The notes: generated by a model from the letters alone, not told the origin. A stretch of DNA of 54,914 nucleotides from Bacteroidia bacterium (GCA_030430845.1 JAUIKE010000039.1:1-54914); one strand, 5' to 3'. Counted from the stretch's first letter, positions 9,039 through 16,536 are shown. Made by a program: numbers and translations.

Positions 9039-9058
9039 TTAAATAAACGTTTGTTTAA
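9039..9058. promoter_or_regulatory. Predicted TetR operator upstream of the aldo/keto reductase
   Basis: TTAAATAAACGTTTGTTTAA is an imperfect palindrome, with one mismatch per half-site around the centre ac|gt. It lies 21 nt upstream of the reductase start at 9018. It is 19/20 identical to 9862-9881 upstream of tetR. Two near-identical palindromes before two same-strand genes, one of which is a TetR regulator, make an operator likely. Confidence 0.7.
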
Positions 9059-9109
9059 TTATTTAAAATAACAAGCCTCAACTTGATTTGGTTTAGCAGA
9101 TCTAAAACT

Positions 9110-9685
9110 TTAAGGTTTAAAACTTGCCCAGCTACTGCCCATAGCTAAATCAATAGCCTCAGAGTCCGCCTCGAAGTGGCCGGCGTTTACAGATCTGGCA
9201 ATAGAAGAAAGCGGGGCATAAAACATTGGAAACAGGATTTCTATCGGCATTTGCTTTATTTCTCCGTTCTCCTGGCTTTGCTTGAAAAAATCCAAGACAG
9301 GCCGGAATTGGCGTAAACCTTCCTCCCTGGAAATATTGGTGATATAAGGACTATTCGCAAATTGATCTAAAAACCAGTATTCCTTACTGTACTTAACCAG
9401 GCTATTAAACTGATTGCGCCATATGATCTTAAATCCTTCTTCTGCACTCATATAGGGCTTGTAACCCTGGGTGATGTCCTTCGCAACGAGTTGCTTGAGG
9501 TCCATGTATAGCTGGTTCAGGATTGCTTCTGTATTGTCGAAGTAAACATAAATGGTAGCCGTGGCCACTCCTGCCCGCTTAGCGATCTTTGCCATCGACA
9601 GGCCATGGAAGCCCAGTTCGATCACCAGATCGAGTGTGGCTTGCATGATGGCGTCGTATTTTTGTTCTGATTTTGGGCGGGCCAT
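9110..9685 (-). CDS. TetR/AcrR family transcriptional repressor
   Basis: 191 aa. The N-terminal helix-turn-helix (residues ~8-55: DLVIELGFHGLSMAKIAKRA followed by GVATATIYVYFDN) is canonical. The remaining ~135 residues form the ligand-binding and dimerisation half (TetR_C type, ligand unknown). The start is the ATG at 9685: upstream, the same frame runs through the heptamer tract without an ATG, GTG or TTG to a stop at 9878-9880. A 20-bp palindrome at 9862-9881 is the likely autoregulatory operator. A 175-nt heptamer repeat separates it from the start codon. It probably represses the downstream aldo/keto reductase. Confidence 0.9.
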   Translation of the reverse strand: MARPKSEQKYDAIMQATLDLVIELGFHGLSMAKIAKRAGVATATIYVYFDNTEAILNQLYMDLKQLVAKDITQGYKPYMSAEEGFKIIWRNQFNSLVKYSKEYWFLDQFANSPYITNISREEGLRQFRPVLDFFKQSQENGEIKQMPIEILFPMFYAPLSSIARSVNAGHFEADSEAIDLAMGSSWASFKP

Positions 9686-9688
9686 ATT

Positions 9689-9863
9689 GTTCGTTGTTCG
9701 TTGTTCGTTGTTCGTTGTTCGTTGTTCGTTGTTCGTTGTTCGTTGTTCGTTGTTCGTTGTTCGTTGTTCGTTGTTCGTTGTTCGTTGTTCGTTGTTCGTT
9801 ATTCGTTGTTCGTTGTTCGTTGTTCGTTGTTCGTTGTTCGTTGTTCGTTGTTCGTTGTTCGTT
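9689..9863. repeat. 25 tandem copies of the heptamer GTTCGTT
   Basis: 175 nt of exact 7-bp units on the plus strand (AACGAAC on the tetR coding strand). All are identical except the unit at 9801-9807, which reads ATTCGTT. The tract begins 3 nt upstream of the tetR ATG and its last bases overlap the predicted operator at 9862. It contains no stop in any frame on the tetR strand and no start codon. Copy-number slippage would change operator-to-start spacing by 7 nt per unit. Confidence 0.97.
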
Positions 9864-9881
9864 AAATAAACGGTTGTTTAA
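9862..9881. promoter_or_regulatory. Predicted TetR operator upstream of tetR
   Basis: TTAAATAAACGGTTGTTTAA differs by a single base from the palindrome at 9039-9058. It lies 177 nt upstream of the tetR start, beyond the heptamer tract. Autoregulation through this site is inferred from the shared sequence. Confidence 0.65.
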
Positions 9882-9959
9882 TTAAATTATTTTAGTGAGC
9901 GAATCTTTTTGGCACTGAAAACACAGGTATCAGGTGGGAAGTTATTTGTCGGTTTGCTT

Positions 9960-10055
9960 TTAGCTTTTCTCCTTTTTCCCCGGTGGCCCGCCAGAGGTCT
10001 CCTGGAACTTGTTTTTCATCAGCGCCGCCAAATTATTCAGTTCCTTCTTCAGCAT
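9960..10055 (-). CDS. Possible 31-residue ORF or frameshifted tail of the upstream gene
   Basis: In a second frame overlapping the end of the 10033-10218 gene there is a hydrophilic, helix-like sequence starting MLKKELNNLAALMKNKF and ending in a glycine/proline/lysine tail (stop at 9960). Read back further, this frame continues as KERK just where the upstream gene leaves its second membrane helix. It is either a small separate gene or the original C-terminus displaced by a one-base shift near the AAAA run at ~10070. The evidence is sequence character only. Confidence 0.3.
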   Translation of the reverse strand: MLKKELNNLAALMKNKFQETSGGPPGKKEKS

Positions 10056-10218
10056 CTTCCTCTCTTTTCTTGGCCATCCCGGCTATAAAAAACAAGCCCC
10101 CGAGGGCAATCATGACGGTCCCTATGGAGCCAATGCTTAAGGTAGTATTCATCACCACACCTAAAGAAATCAAAATAATACCCAGGTAGATCCTTTTTTT
10201 TGATTCTAAATTTTTCAT
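10033..10218 (-). CDS. Small two-helix membrane protein, unknown function
   Basis: 61 aa from the ATG at 10218 (MKNLESKKRIYLG). The frame is open to 10281, but the extra 21 residues look non-coding, so I chose the internal start. Two hydrophobic segments (residues ~9-27 and ~31-48, glycine-rich hairpin) are followed by an acidic tail (KKREEDAEEGTE). No family is recognised. A plausible lysine-rich tail exists in another frame immediately after it (see 9960-10055), so the present acidic C-terminus might result from a frameshift. Confidence 0.5.
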   Translation of the reverse strand: MKNLESKKRIYLGIILISLGVVMNTTLSIGSIGTVMIALGGLFFIAGMAKKREEDAEEGTE

Positions 10219-10426
10219 AACAAATGATTTTTGAATACACAAGTCATTTGAAGCGACAGGAACAGTAAGTCGCTGTTTCATTGACTGTGAACTTTAATTA
10301 TATGCATCAAAAAAAGGCTTCTGCGTTGGGATAAAAACTGATATCATAATGTACCTCAATCCTTCCCCTAAAACACAAATGATCGACGATTAGCTACTTC
10401 TGACCGATAACTTAAAGTCTGTTTTA

Positions 10427-11755
10427 TCACTCAAAAGGGTTATCAGGAAAGCGGACGGTTGGTTTTTTCCTCTTTCTATAGGCATCAAATTTTAATAACC
10501 ACCTACCAATACCAGCTGAGCCTTGCATGTAACTTGTTTGTGCCACTAAGTTATCAGCTTGGGTACGATTTTCGGCCTGTATCCATTTTCGGCCCTGGGA
10601 GCTCAGCTCCGAACGCCGGATTAGATCCAGTGTGAGTGTTTCCGCAAAATCCAGGTACTCCGGTTTATTCGTTTTTTGATAAATTTCCAGATAATATTGA
10701 GCCAGGCCGGCTGAGCCGCAACATTGGCTGACATTATTCCAAAATCCGGGAGTTGTTTGTTCCGGTATGCCACATGTCATGGTATACTGAGTGGCCTCAT
10801 AGATCCGTTGCAGCCACTTTTCTTCGGAAGTCAATTCGTATAGTTTATAGTATAGACGTGCAGTACCTGCGATTCCATGGCACCAGCCGAGGTAATAAAT
10901 ATCTTTTGCACTTGGAAAAGTGCGCCCGATCAGGCCATTGTCCATGATCAGGTTTTCCAGGTAGCGGGCACCTTCTAAGGCGGCTTCCAGAAAGCGTTTT
11001 TCTCCACTTACCTCATACAAGCGAAGCAGAAAGTAAGCAACTCCTGCAGTACCATGGGAAAAATTCGGCATGACGTGTTTTTCATAGCCAGGTGCCATCA
11101 GCCAGCTTATGCCTTGCTTTTCTTGCTGTTGGTTCGCCAGTATTCCATCGCCTGCCTGTAAGGCCCATTCTTTGGCCGGTTCAAACCCCATATTTTTATA
11201 GGCGTACAACAGATAAAGTCCGATCCCGGCACTTCCATATACCACTTCATTGATGCCTTCCCACTCTATTCCACTACCTTTTGAAGTAGCTGATTGCATA
11301 GCCAGCTGCAGATATTTTAAAGCGTAATTTCGGTATTTTTTCTTTTTGGATGCCTGATAAACCTGTTCCAATGCGAAGCTTACGCCCGTAATACCAGTAT
11401 AAAACCCTACTTCCCAGGCCGAGGGAATGGTATCAGGATAGCGCTCGATCAAATGATCCGCTCCTAAGCGGGCCTCTTTAAGGTACGCTTTATCCCGAGT
11501 GGCTCCATATAGCTCCACATAAAACAAGACTACTCCCGATGTGCCGTGATATAGGTTGGTCGGTTGATAATCTTTTAATTGAAGGCTATCCGGGCACCAT
11601 AGCCAACTTTTACCTTTTTTTTGATCAACAGAAGCATGTCGAATCCATTGTTCCGTTTCCAGTACAATGGGCAGGTACGATTCATGGGCCTTATTCTGAG
11701 CCTGAGTATGGAGTGAAAAAACAGTGAATAGCAGGAAAAGAATTGGTTTTTTCAT
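10427..11755 (-). CDS. Exported LanC-like (lanthionine cyclase-fold) protein
   Basis: 442 aa. Residues 1-20 are a clear signal peptide (LFLLFTVFSLHTQAQ). The rest is an alpha/alpha toroid with the seven-fold G-x-x-G motifs of LanC proteins: LYHGTSG, FYTGITG, VYGSAG, FSHGTAG, WCHGIAG, CCGSAG, MQGSAG. NisC uses Cys-Cys-His for zinc. Here the equivalents are Cys ~290 (WCHG) and Cys ~343-344 (CCG), so the histidine is replaced by cysteine, giving a Cys-Cys-Cys site as in ProcM-type enzymes. The catalytic-type His of SHGTAG (~226) is retained. No lanthipeptide precursor, LanB or transporter is nearby, so cyclase activity is not established. The periplasmic location is unusual for LanC proteins. 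It is divergent from der, with possible overlapping promoters. Confidence 0.85.
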   Translation of the reverse strand: MKKPILFLLFTVFSLHTQAQNKAHESYLPIVLETEQWIRHASVDQKKGKSWLWCPDSLQLKDYQPTNLYHGTSGVVLFYVELYGATRDKAYLKEARLGADHLIERYPDTIPSAWEVGFYTGITGVSFALEQVYQASKKKKYRNYALKYLQLAMQSATSKGSGIEWEGINEVVYGSAGIGLYLLYAYKNMGFEPAKEWALQAGDGILANQQQEKQGISWLMAPGYEKHVMPNFSHGTAGVAYFLLRLYEVSGEKRFLEAALEGARYLENLIMDNGLIGRTFPSAKDIYYLGWCHGIAGTARLYYKLYELTSEEKWLQRIYEATQYTMTCGIPEQTTPGFWNNVSQCCGSAGLAQYYLEIYQKTNKPEYLDFAETLTLDLIRRSELSSQGRKWIQAENRTQADNLVAQTSYMQGSAGIGRWLLKFDAYRKRKKPTVRFPDNPFE

Positions 11756-11779
11756 TTTTATAAATATCTAAAGGTATAA

Positions 11780-11810
11780 TTGATCAATGCCATAAACCTT
11801 TGTACCTTTG
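11780..11810 (+). promoter_or_regulatory. Consensus Bacteroidota promoter for der
   Basis: TTG at 11780-11782 and TACCTTTG at 11803-11810 are separated by 20 nt, a perfect TTG-N20-TAnnTTTG match reading towards der. It implies a leader of roughly 150 nt before the ATG at 11969. On the other strand a weaker -7 (TACCTTTA, 11769-11776) faces the LanC-like gene, so the two promoters overlap. Confidence 0.75.
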
Positions 11811-11835
11811 CGTGTTTAAATACGGAGTAACAAAA

Positions 11836-11889
11836 ATTTAATGATTTATGGTTTGCCGCTGGTAGGCAGTAAAACATAAATCATTAAAT
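11836..11889 (+). promoter_or_regulatory. Stem-loop in the der leader
   Basis: Arms 11836-11850 and 11875-11889 form a perfect 15-bp A/T-rich stem. A small inner hairpin (tgcc/ggca, 11854-11868) lies inside it, and an A/T-rich stretch follows. It begins about 20 nt after the predicted transcription start. It could be an attenuator or the end of a short RNA. Confidence 0.4.
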
Positions 11890-11968
11890 AAAAATAATAA
11901 ATTGAATTAAGGTATAGTATAGGCCATTCTTATACATTCTACCTTATACTTTCTACAAAAAATAAAAG

Positions 11969-13270
11969 ATGGGCAATATAGTAGCCATTGTGGGGCGCCC
12001 TAACGTGGGCAAATCGACCTTGTTTAACCGCTTGATAGGTGAGCGTCAGTCGATCGTGGATGATGTAAGTGGTGTCACAAGAGATCGCCAGTACGGCACT
12101 AGTTTTTGGAATGGTAAAACCTTTACGGTCGTGGATACCGGCGGGTTTATTCAGCATTCAGATGACGTTTTTGATTCAGCTATTCGTTCACAGGTAGAAA
12201 TGGCCATTGAAGAAGCCTCCGTTTTGATCTTTATGGTCGACACTACGACCGGCATTACTGACCTGGACGAAGATCTGGCGGGTTTATTACGCCGTTCGAA
12301 GAAAAAGGTGATCCTGGCTGTCAATAAAGCCGACAATCATCAGCGTTTGATGGACGCCAATGAATTCTGGAGCCTGGGCTTTGAGGAAACTTTCTTCCTA
12401 TCTTCGCTAACCGGTAGTGGTACCGGAGATTTGCTGGATGCCGTAACAGAGCATATTGAAGAAATTGAAGAAATAGAGGACAATGTTCCCAAATTTTCAA
12501 TAGTCGGTCAGCCAAACGTAGGAAAGTCTTCTCTGACCAACGCTTTGTTAGGTGAAGAGCGAAATATTGTAACCGACATTGCCGGAACTACACGAGATTC
12601 CATCCATACGAAATACACTAAGTTCGGAAAAGAGTTTTACCTCATTGACACAGCCGGTATCCGCAAAAAAAGTAAGGTGCACGAGAACCTGGAATTTTAT
12701 TCGGTCATGCGGGCTATTAAGGCCATTGAAGAGTCGGATGTTTGTATGATCATGATCGACGCCACTACAGGAGTAGAAGCACAGGACCTTAGTATTTTCC
12801 GGCTGGCCCAACGCCGGAACAAAGGCGTGGTAATACTGGTCAACAAGTGGGACCTCGTAGATAAAGAGACCAATACGGCCCGCGATTTCGAAAAACAGAT
12901 CCAGGAGCGATTCGCTCCATTTAGAGATGTGCCGGTCGTGTTCATTTCGGCCTTAGAAAAACAACGTATTTTCAAAGCCATCGAAGTCTCGCTGGAAGTA
13001 TACGAAAACCGGACCCGTAAGATCAAAACGGCTCAGTTAAATGAGATCCTGTTGGAAGCCATCGCTAAATATCCACCTCCGGCTTACAGAGGGAAACTGA
13101 TCAAGATCAAATACGTCACACAACTGCCTACTTATTACCCTGCTTTCGCTTTTTTCTGTAATTATCCAAAGCACGTCAAAAAAAGCTACCAAAACTTCCT
13201 GGAAAATCAGCTTCGCAAGCATTTTAATTTCACAGGAGTACCTCTGGGAATATTCTTTAGAAAAAAATAA
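11969..13270 (+). CDS. der: Ribosome-biogenesis GTPase Der (EngA)
   Basis: 433 aa, normal length. Der is a double-GTPase protein needed for 50S ribosomal subunit maturation. Two G domains are visible: P-loops GRPNVGKS (residues ~9-16) and GQPNVGKS (~178-185), DTGG/DTAG G3 motifs, and NKAD/NKWD G4 motifs. The C-terminal KH-like domain (~345-433; PAYRGKLIKIKYVTQLPTY, FCNYPKHVKKSY) is complete. It has its own promoter and a structured leader, and is followed by a 22-bp palindrome and then the rhamnose genes rfbC and rfbD. Confidence 0.98.
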   Translation: MGNIVAIVGRPNVGKSTLFNRLIGERQSIVDDVSGVTRDRQYGTSFWNGKTFTVVDTGGFIQHSDDVFDSAIRSQVEMAIEEASVLIFMVDTTTGITDLDEDLAGLLRRSKKKVILAVNKADNHQRLMDANEFWSLGFEETFFLSSLTGSGTGDLLDAVTEHIEEIEEIEDNVPKFSIVGQPNVGKSSLTNALLGEERNIVTDIAGTTRDSIHTKYTKFGKEFYLIDTAGIRKKSKVHENLEFYSVMRAIKAIEESDVCMIMIDATTGVEAQDLSIFRLAQRRNKGVVILVNKWDLVDKETNTARDFEKQIQERFAPFRDVPVVFISALEKQRIFKAIEVSLEVYENRTRKIKTAQLNEILLEAIAKYPPPAYRGKLIKIKYVTQLPTYYPAFAFFCNYPKHVKKSYQNFLENQLRKHFNFTGVPLGIFFRKK

Positions 13271-13282
13271 GGGAATTTATAT

Positions 13283-13329
13283 TTTTGTGGCTGTCTCAAC
13301 CGCCTGAGGCGGTTGAGACAGCCACAAAA
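13283..13329. terminator. 22-bp perfect inverted repeat after der
   Basis: Arms 13283-13304 and 13308-13329 match perfectly around the loop tga. The core is ggctgtctcaaccgcc, with T4/A4 ends. It lies 13 nt after the der stop and 12 nt before rfbC, so it probably terminates or processes der transcripts. The GGCTGTCTCA and CCGCCTGAGGCGG parts recur in the hairpin cluster at 38461-38605. Confidence 0.65.
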
Positions 13330-13340
13330 TCAATTATACT

Positions 13341-13892
13341 ATGCCGTTTACCGATACTCAGATCCCGGGAGTTAAAATTTTTGAACCTCGTGTCTTTGAA
13401 GATGACCGAGGCTATTTTTTTGAAGCTTTTAATGAAAAAACCTTTTCCGAAGCCGGAATTTCAAACATCTTCGTTCAGGATAATCAGGCACGCTCTGTAT
13501 ATGGAGTGCTGAGGGGTTTACACTATCAGATTCCGCCTTTTGCACAGGCTAAGCTCGTGCGTGTCATCGAAGGAGAGGTGCTGGACGTAATCGTCGACCT
13601 ACGGGAGGATTCTCTTACCTTTGGACAATCGCTGAGTATTGTGTTGAGTGCTGAGAATAAAAAACAATTGTTTGTTCCGCGAGGTTTTGCGCATGGTTAC
13701 CTGGTGCTCAGCGAGACGGCCGAGTTTTTTTATAAATGCGATAACTTTTATTCGAAAAAAGAGGAGGGCGGTTTACTCTTTAATGACCCTCAATTGAATA
13801 TTGACTGGAAAATTCCTGCGGAAGATATCATCATTGCAGAGCGGGATCGAAATTTTCCGCCACTTGGACAACATAGAAAACCAGTAATTTAA
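13341..13892 (+). CDS. rfbC: dTDP-4-dehydrorhamnose 3,5-epimerase
   Basis: 183 aa, the usual length. It converts dTDP-4-dehydro-6-deoxy-glucose to dTDP-4-dehydro-L-rhamnose for surface polysaccharide synthesis. The cupin-fold signature is intact: FFEAFNEKTF, DNQARSVYGVLRGLHYQIPP with the catalytic His, VRVIEGEVLDVIVDLR, and PRGFAHGYLVLSE. The ATG at 13341 follows a palindrome closely. rfbD follows 53 nt later, with another palindrome between. The first two pathway genes (rfbA, rfbB) are not in this window. Confidence 0.96.
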   Translation: MPFTDTQIPGVKIFEPRVFEDDRGYFFEAFNEKTFSEAGISNIFVQDNQARSVYGVLRGLHYQIPPFAQAKLVRVIEGEVLDVIVDLREDSLTFGQSLSIVLSAENKKQLFVPRGFAHGYLVLSETAEFFYKCDNFYSKKEEGGLLFNDPQLNIDWKIPAEDIIIAERDRNFPPLGQHRKPVI

Positions 13893-13897
13893 TAATC

Positions 13898-13933
13898 ATA
13901 GGTAGGCGGTGGCCCTGGCCACCGCCTACCTAT
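13898..13933. terminator. 17-bp perfect inverted repeat between rfbC and rfbD
   Basis: Arms 13898-13914 and 13917-13933 match perfectly around a 2-nt loop (ct). The core is ggtaggcggtggcc. It lacks a T-tract, and it sits between two genes of one pathway, so mRNA stabilisation or partial termination is possible. Confidence 0.5.
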
Positions 13934-13945
13934 ATTAATACTCAA

Positions 13946-14809
13946 ATGGCTCATATTTTAGTTACCGGCGCAAACGGACAATTGGGTTCAGAACTCGATG
14001 CACTTAGCACCCAATATCCTGATTTCGATCTGTTCTTCACCGATCGCTCTTTATTGGATATCACCAATGAAGAAGATATCGCTCGTTTTTTAGATCAACA
14101 CCCGTTTCAATACCTGATCAATGCTGCTGCTTATACAGCCGTTGACAAGGCCGAAACGGAGCCCGAACTCGCCAAAAAGGTCAACGCCCTGGCCCCCGGC
14201 CTGCTGGCAAAGGCATGCAAGCAAAGGAATATCGCTCTTCTTCATTTCTCCACCGATTACGTGTATCATACCGAACATAACCGGCCCTTCAAAGAAGATG
14301 ATTTTACGGCACCAAAAGGGGTCTATGCCCAAACTAAATTGGATGGTGACCTGGCCGTTTTGTCGCATACGGATAACGGAATGGTTATTCGTACCTCCTG
14401 GGTGTATTCATCTTTTGGGCATAATTTTGTAAAAACCATGCTGCGGTTGGGAAAAGAACGGGATCAACTCAACATCGTTTTTGATCAAATTGGGACGCCA
14501 ACCTATGCGAGGGATCTGGCAAAGGCTACACTAGATATCATCCAGGAAGCTAAAAAGGAGGAGTTGCAAGGTATTTATCATTACAGCAATGAAGGCGTAT
14601 GCAGCTGGTATGACTTTGCTTTGGCCATTTTCGAATTAGCCCTGATAACATGTGATGTCCGCCCAATCGAAAGCAAGGACTACCCTACTCCGGCGGAACG
14701 TCCGCCTTTTAGTGTATTGAATAAGGGAAAAATCAAGGAAGATTTTGGGATAAGCATTCCTCATTGGAGAGAAAGTTTAGCAGACTGTATTAGCTTACTT
14801 TTCCCATAA
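13946..14809 (+). CDS. rfbD: dTDP-4-dehydrorhamnose reductase
   Basis: 287 aa. It catalyses the last step of dTDP-L-rhamnose synthesis, the NAD(P)H reduction of dTDP-4-dehydro-L-rhamnose. It is a short-chain dehydrogenase-like Rossmann protein: nucleotide-binding GANGQLGSE (residues ~8-16), LINAAAYTAVDKAE, STDYVYH, the catalytic YAQTK (Tyr ~128, Lys ~132), and the C-terminal RPPFSVLNKGKI. Its last 20 bases overlap convergently with the small gene at 14790-15089. Confidence 0.95.
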   Translation: MAHILVTGANGQLGSELDALSTQYPDFDLFFTDRSLLDITNEEDIARFLDQHPFQYLINAAAYTAVDKAETEPELAKKVNALAPGLLAKACKQRNIALLHFSTDYVYHTEHNRPFKEDDFTAPKGVYAQTKLDGDLAVLSHTDNGMVIRTSWVYSSFGHNFVKTMLRLGKERDQLNIVFDQIGTPTYARDLAKATLDIIQEAKKEELQGIYHYSNEGVCSWYDFALAIFELALITCDVRPIESKDYPTPAERPPFSVLNKGKIKEDFGISIPHWRESLADCISLLFP

Positions 14810-15089
14810 CCCCCTCTCCTGTTCTTTTATCGATAAAGCCTCTTTCCATTCCTGATTTGGGATCCAGGTTTTCGTGTATTTCAAAGTTGGCATCTAATTG
14901 AAAATCCTTTTTCAATCCTTCTAGATCCAGAATAGTATCAAAATAAATCCAGTTATTAGTACACCCACTCCAGGCTTTGCCAAAATAGGTGACCGGTATC
15001 CTTTGGCTGTAAAAAAAATCAGCCATGGCACGGATCTTTTCGGATTCCAGCTGCCTTATTTTTTCTTTTGATGTTGGATCGAAGCGCAT
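14790..15089 (-). CDS. Conserved-looking hypothetical protein
   Basis: 99 aa (MRFDPTSKEKIRQLESEKIR...). Soluble and mixed alpha/beta, with no signal or membrane segment. A notable central segment is FYSQRIPVTYFGKAWSGCTNNWIYFD. No function is recognised. It overlaps the 3' end of rfbD by 20 nt on the opposite strand and lies 36 nt downstream of the APH-type kinase gene, so it may be the last gene of that transcript. Confidence 0.65.
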   Translation of the reverse strand: MRFDPTSKEKIRQLESEKIRAMADFFYSQRIPVTYFGKAWSGCTNNWIYFDTILDLEGLKKDFQLDANFEIHENLDPKSGMERGFIDKRTGEGVMGKVS

Positions 15090-15125
15090 GTTTTATAGAA
15101 TTCTATGAGTAGAATAATTTCAAAG

Positions 15126-16016
15126 CTATCCATTAATTTGATCAAAGGTCGTTCTAACTTTTTCGGCATAGGAGGGCAGGTGATCCATTGCATGTTCTTC
15201 AGCCCATCTATGTTTATCCAACCGATGAAGAAAATTTAAAATTTTCAGTTCTTTCTCAATTTTCAAAAATTCACTATCGGAAATGCCCATCCCGTTTAGA
15301 AAAAAGCGAGCCTCTTCCTTAGAAGCTTCCTCTGACATCAATAGAATACCAATTTCCGTATGAGGGATGATATTGATTTCAGCGGTTCCCCAATCCAACA
15401 AATAGACTGTTCCTTCATTCAGAATGACATTCCGGGGGCAAAGATCCCCATGGACCAGGCCCATTTTAAAATCTTTGGATTTCAGACTCGATAGTATGAA
15501 TTTTGCTTGCTCTTGCTCTGCCGCGCTTAATATCTTTTTTCTGACTAAGCTGTCTTTGCTGCCCAATTGCTCCAGATTGTATTCTAATCGGCTTTTCCAA
15601 TCGCTGTGAAAGGCAACCTTTTCCACCTCTTCCAGGTCAATCCGACTTATGTACTGGAATTGAGCCGCATATTTTCCCAGCTCTTTCCAAATTACATCTC
15701 TTTCTTCTGAGGTAGCTGCTTTCCCATTTCTCCCAGGTATCTTTTCCTGGATCATGAAGGGAATATTTTTATGCATGCCGATACTCAATACTTTAGGGCC
15801 AGGTATGCCTAACTTTGCAACCTCATGGATGCACCAGTTTTCTTTTTGGTATTCCAGCAATTTATGGCCTTCCTCATTCAGACGGATGATATAATTTTGG
15901 TGATCTCCCTCCAATTCGAAAATGATATTTACGCTTCCGAAGTCTTTTATTTCCCGAATAGAGTGGATGTCCTTTTGAAGGATCTTTTTTATGATATAAT
16001 CGACCTGATCTTTCAT
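15126..16016 (-). CDS. Aminoglycoside-phosphotransferase-family kinase-like protein
   Basis: 296 aa. A protein-kinase-like fold of the APH/choline kinase family. The Brenner motif LVHGDLCPRN (~residues 187-196, catalytic Asp, Asn) and the metal-binding YLLDWGTAE are intact. The N-lobe shows FELEGDHQNYIIRLNEEG. The family phosphorylates small molecules (aminoglycosides, choline, sugars and others); the substrate here cannot be told, and antibiotic resistance should not be assumed. Its start overlaps the stop of the upstream DUF1801 gene by 4 nt, so the two are translationally coupled. Confidence 0.85.
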   Translation of the reverse strand: MKDQVDYIIKKILQKDIHSIREIKDFGSVNIIFELEGDHQNYIIRLNEEGHKLLEYQKENWCIHEVAKLGIPGPKVLSIGMHKNIPFMIQEKIPGRNGKAATSEERDVIWKELGKYAAQFQYISRIDLEEVEKVAFHSDWKSRLEYNLEQLGSKDSLVRKKILSAAEQEQAKFILSSLKSKDFKMGLVHGDLCPRNVILNEGTVYLLDWGTAEINIIPHTEIGILLMSEEASKEEARFFLNGMGISDSEFLKIEKELKILNFLHRLDKHRWAEEHAMDHLPSYAEKVRTTFDQING

Positions 16017-16456
16017 CCACTGAAGAGTCCCCTGCCCAACAGAGGCAGTTGTTTGACGGAATGATAAGTCAAGGCCATATCAATGCAGTCTTTCAATTCC
16101 TTTACGGGAATCTCATCTTCCAGACCAAACAAAATAGCCCGGTCGTTTTCATAGCTAAACAGATCGCCATATACTTCTTTAAAAGTGGGAACCAACTTAC
16201 TGGTACATTTGAAATACATGGCGTATTGATGGGGTGTTTTGGTTTTCCAATCTATCCGCAGGGTACTTCCTTTTTTTGTTAAATAGCTGGGCTCTCCCCA
16301 TTTTAAGGTTTCTTCCAAGGTTTTTATCGACTCATTTTCCGTTGCCGTTTCGATGATCAGGCTCCGTAGGTAATCTAATTTGGGTCTGATCTCATTGGGA
16401 TAAGACTGGAATTTTGAATTTACTTCGGGCGTTCGAGATATTTTTAAGGTTTCCAT
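16013..16456 (-). CDS. DUF1801 family protein
   Basis: 147 aa. It matches the YdhG/DUF1801 type by pattern: the N-terminal YPNEIRPKLDYLRSLIIETA, the LEETLKWGEPSYLTKKGSTLRIDWK core, and MYFKCTSKLVPTFKEVYG. The family's function is not established. It is the first gene of a two-gene unit with the APH-type kinase (4-nt overlap). A 24-bp stem-loop immediately upstream separates it from the aldo/keto reductase remnant. Confidence 0.85.
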   Translation of the reverse strand: METLKISRTPEVNSKFQSYPNEIRPKLDYLRSLIIETATENESIKTLEETLKWGEPSYLTKKGSTLRIDWKTKTPHQYAMYFKCTSKLVPTFKEVYGDLFSYENDRAILFGLEDEIPVKELKDCIDMALTYHSVKQLPLLGRGLFSG

Positions 16457-16469
16457 ATATATTATTTAT

Positions 16470-16524
16470 TAGAAGGTATTTTATGGAGAAAAATCGAAGT
16501 TTTTTCTCCATAAAATACCTTCTA
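16470..16524. terminator. 24-bp perfect inverted repeat
   Basis: Arms 16470-16493 and 16501-16524 match perfectly around a 7-nt loop (tcgaagt). The stem is A/T-rich with a tttttctcc run. It lies between the DUF1801 start and the aldo/keto reductase remnant and would end transcripts arriving from the VOC/remnant side. Confidence 0.65.
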
Positions 16525-16536
16525 AATTATTCCAGT

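Noticed and set aside
9689..9863. CRISPR array
   Set aside because: The units are contiguous 7-mers with no spacers, and no cas gene is present.
9552..9885. Plus-strand frames encoding repeated CSLFVVR
   Set aside because: They are simply the translation of the GTTCGTT heptamer array and the antisense of tetR, with no start context or domain.
15126..16016. Antibiotic-resistance gene
   Set aside because: The kinase motifs only place it in the APH/choline-kinase superfamily. Nothing in the sequence indicates an aminoglycoside substrate, and there is no mobile context.
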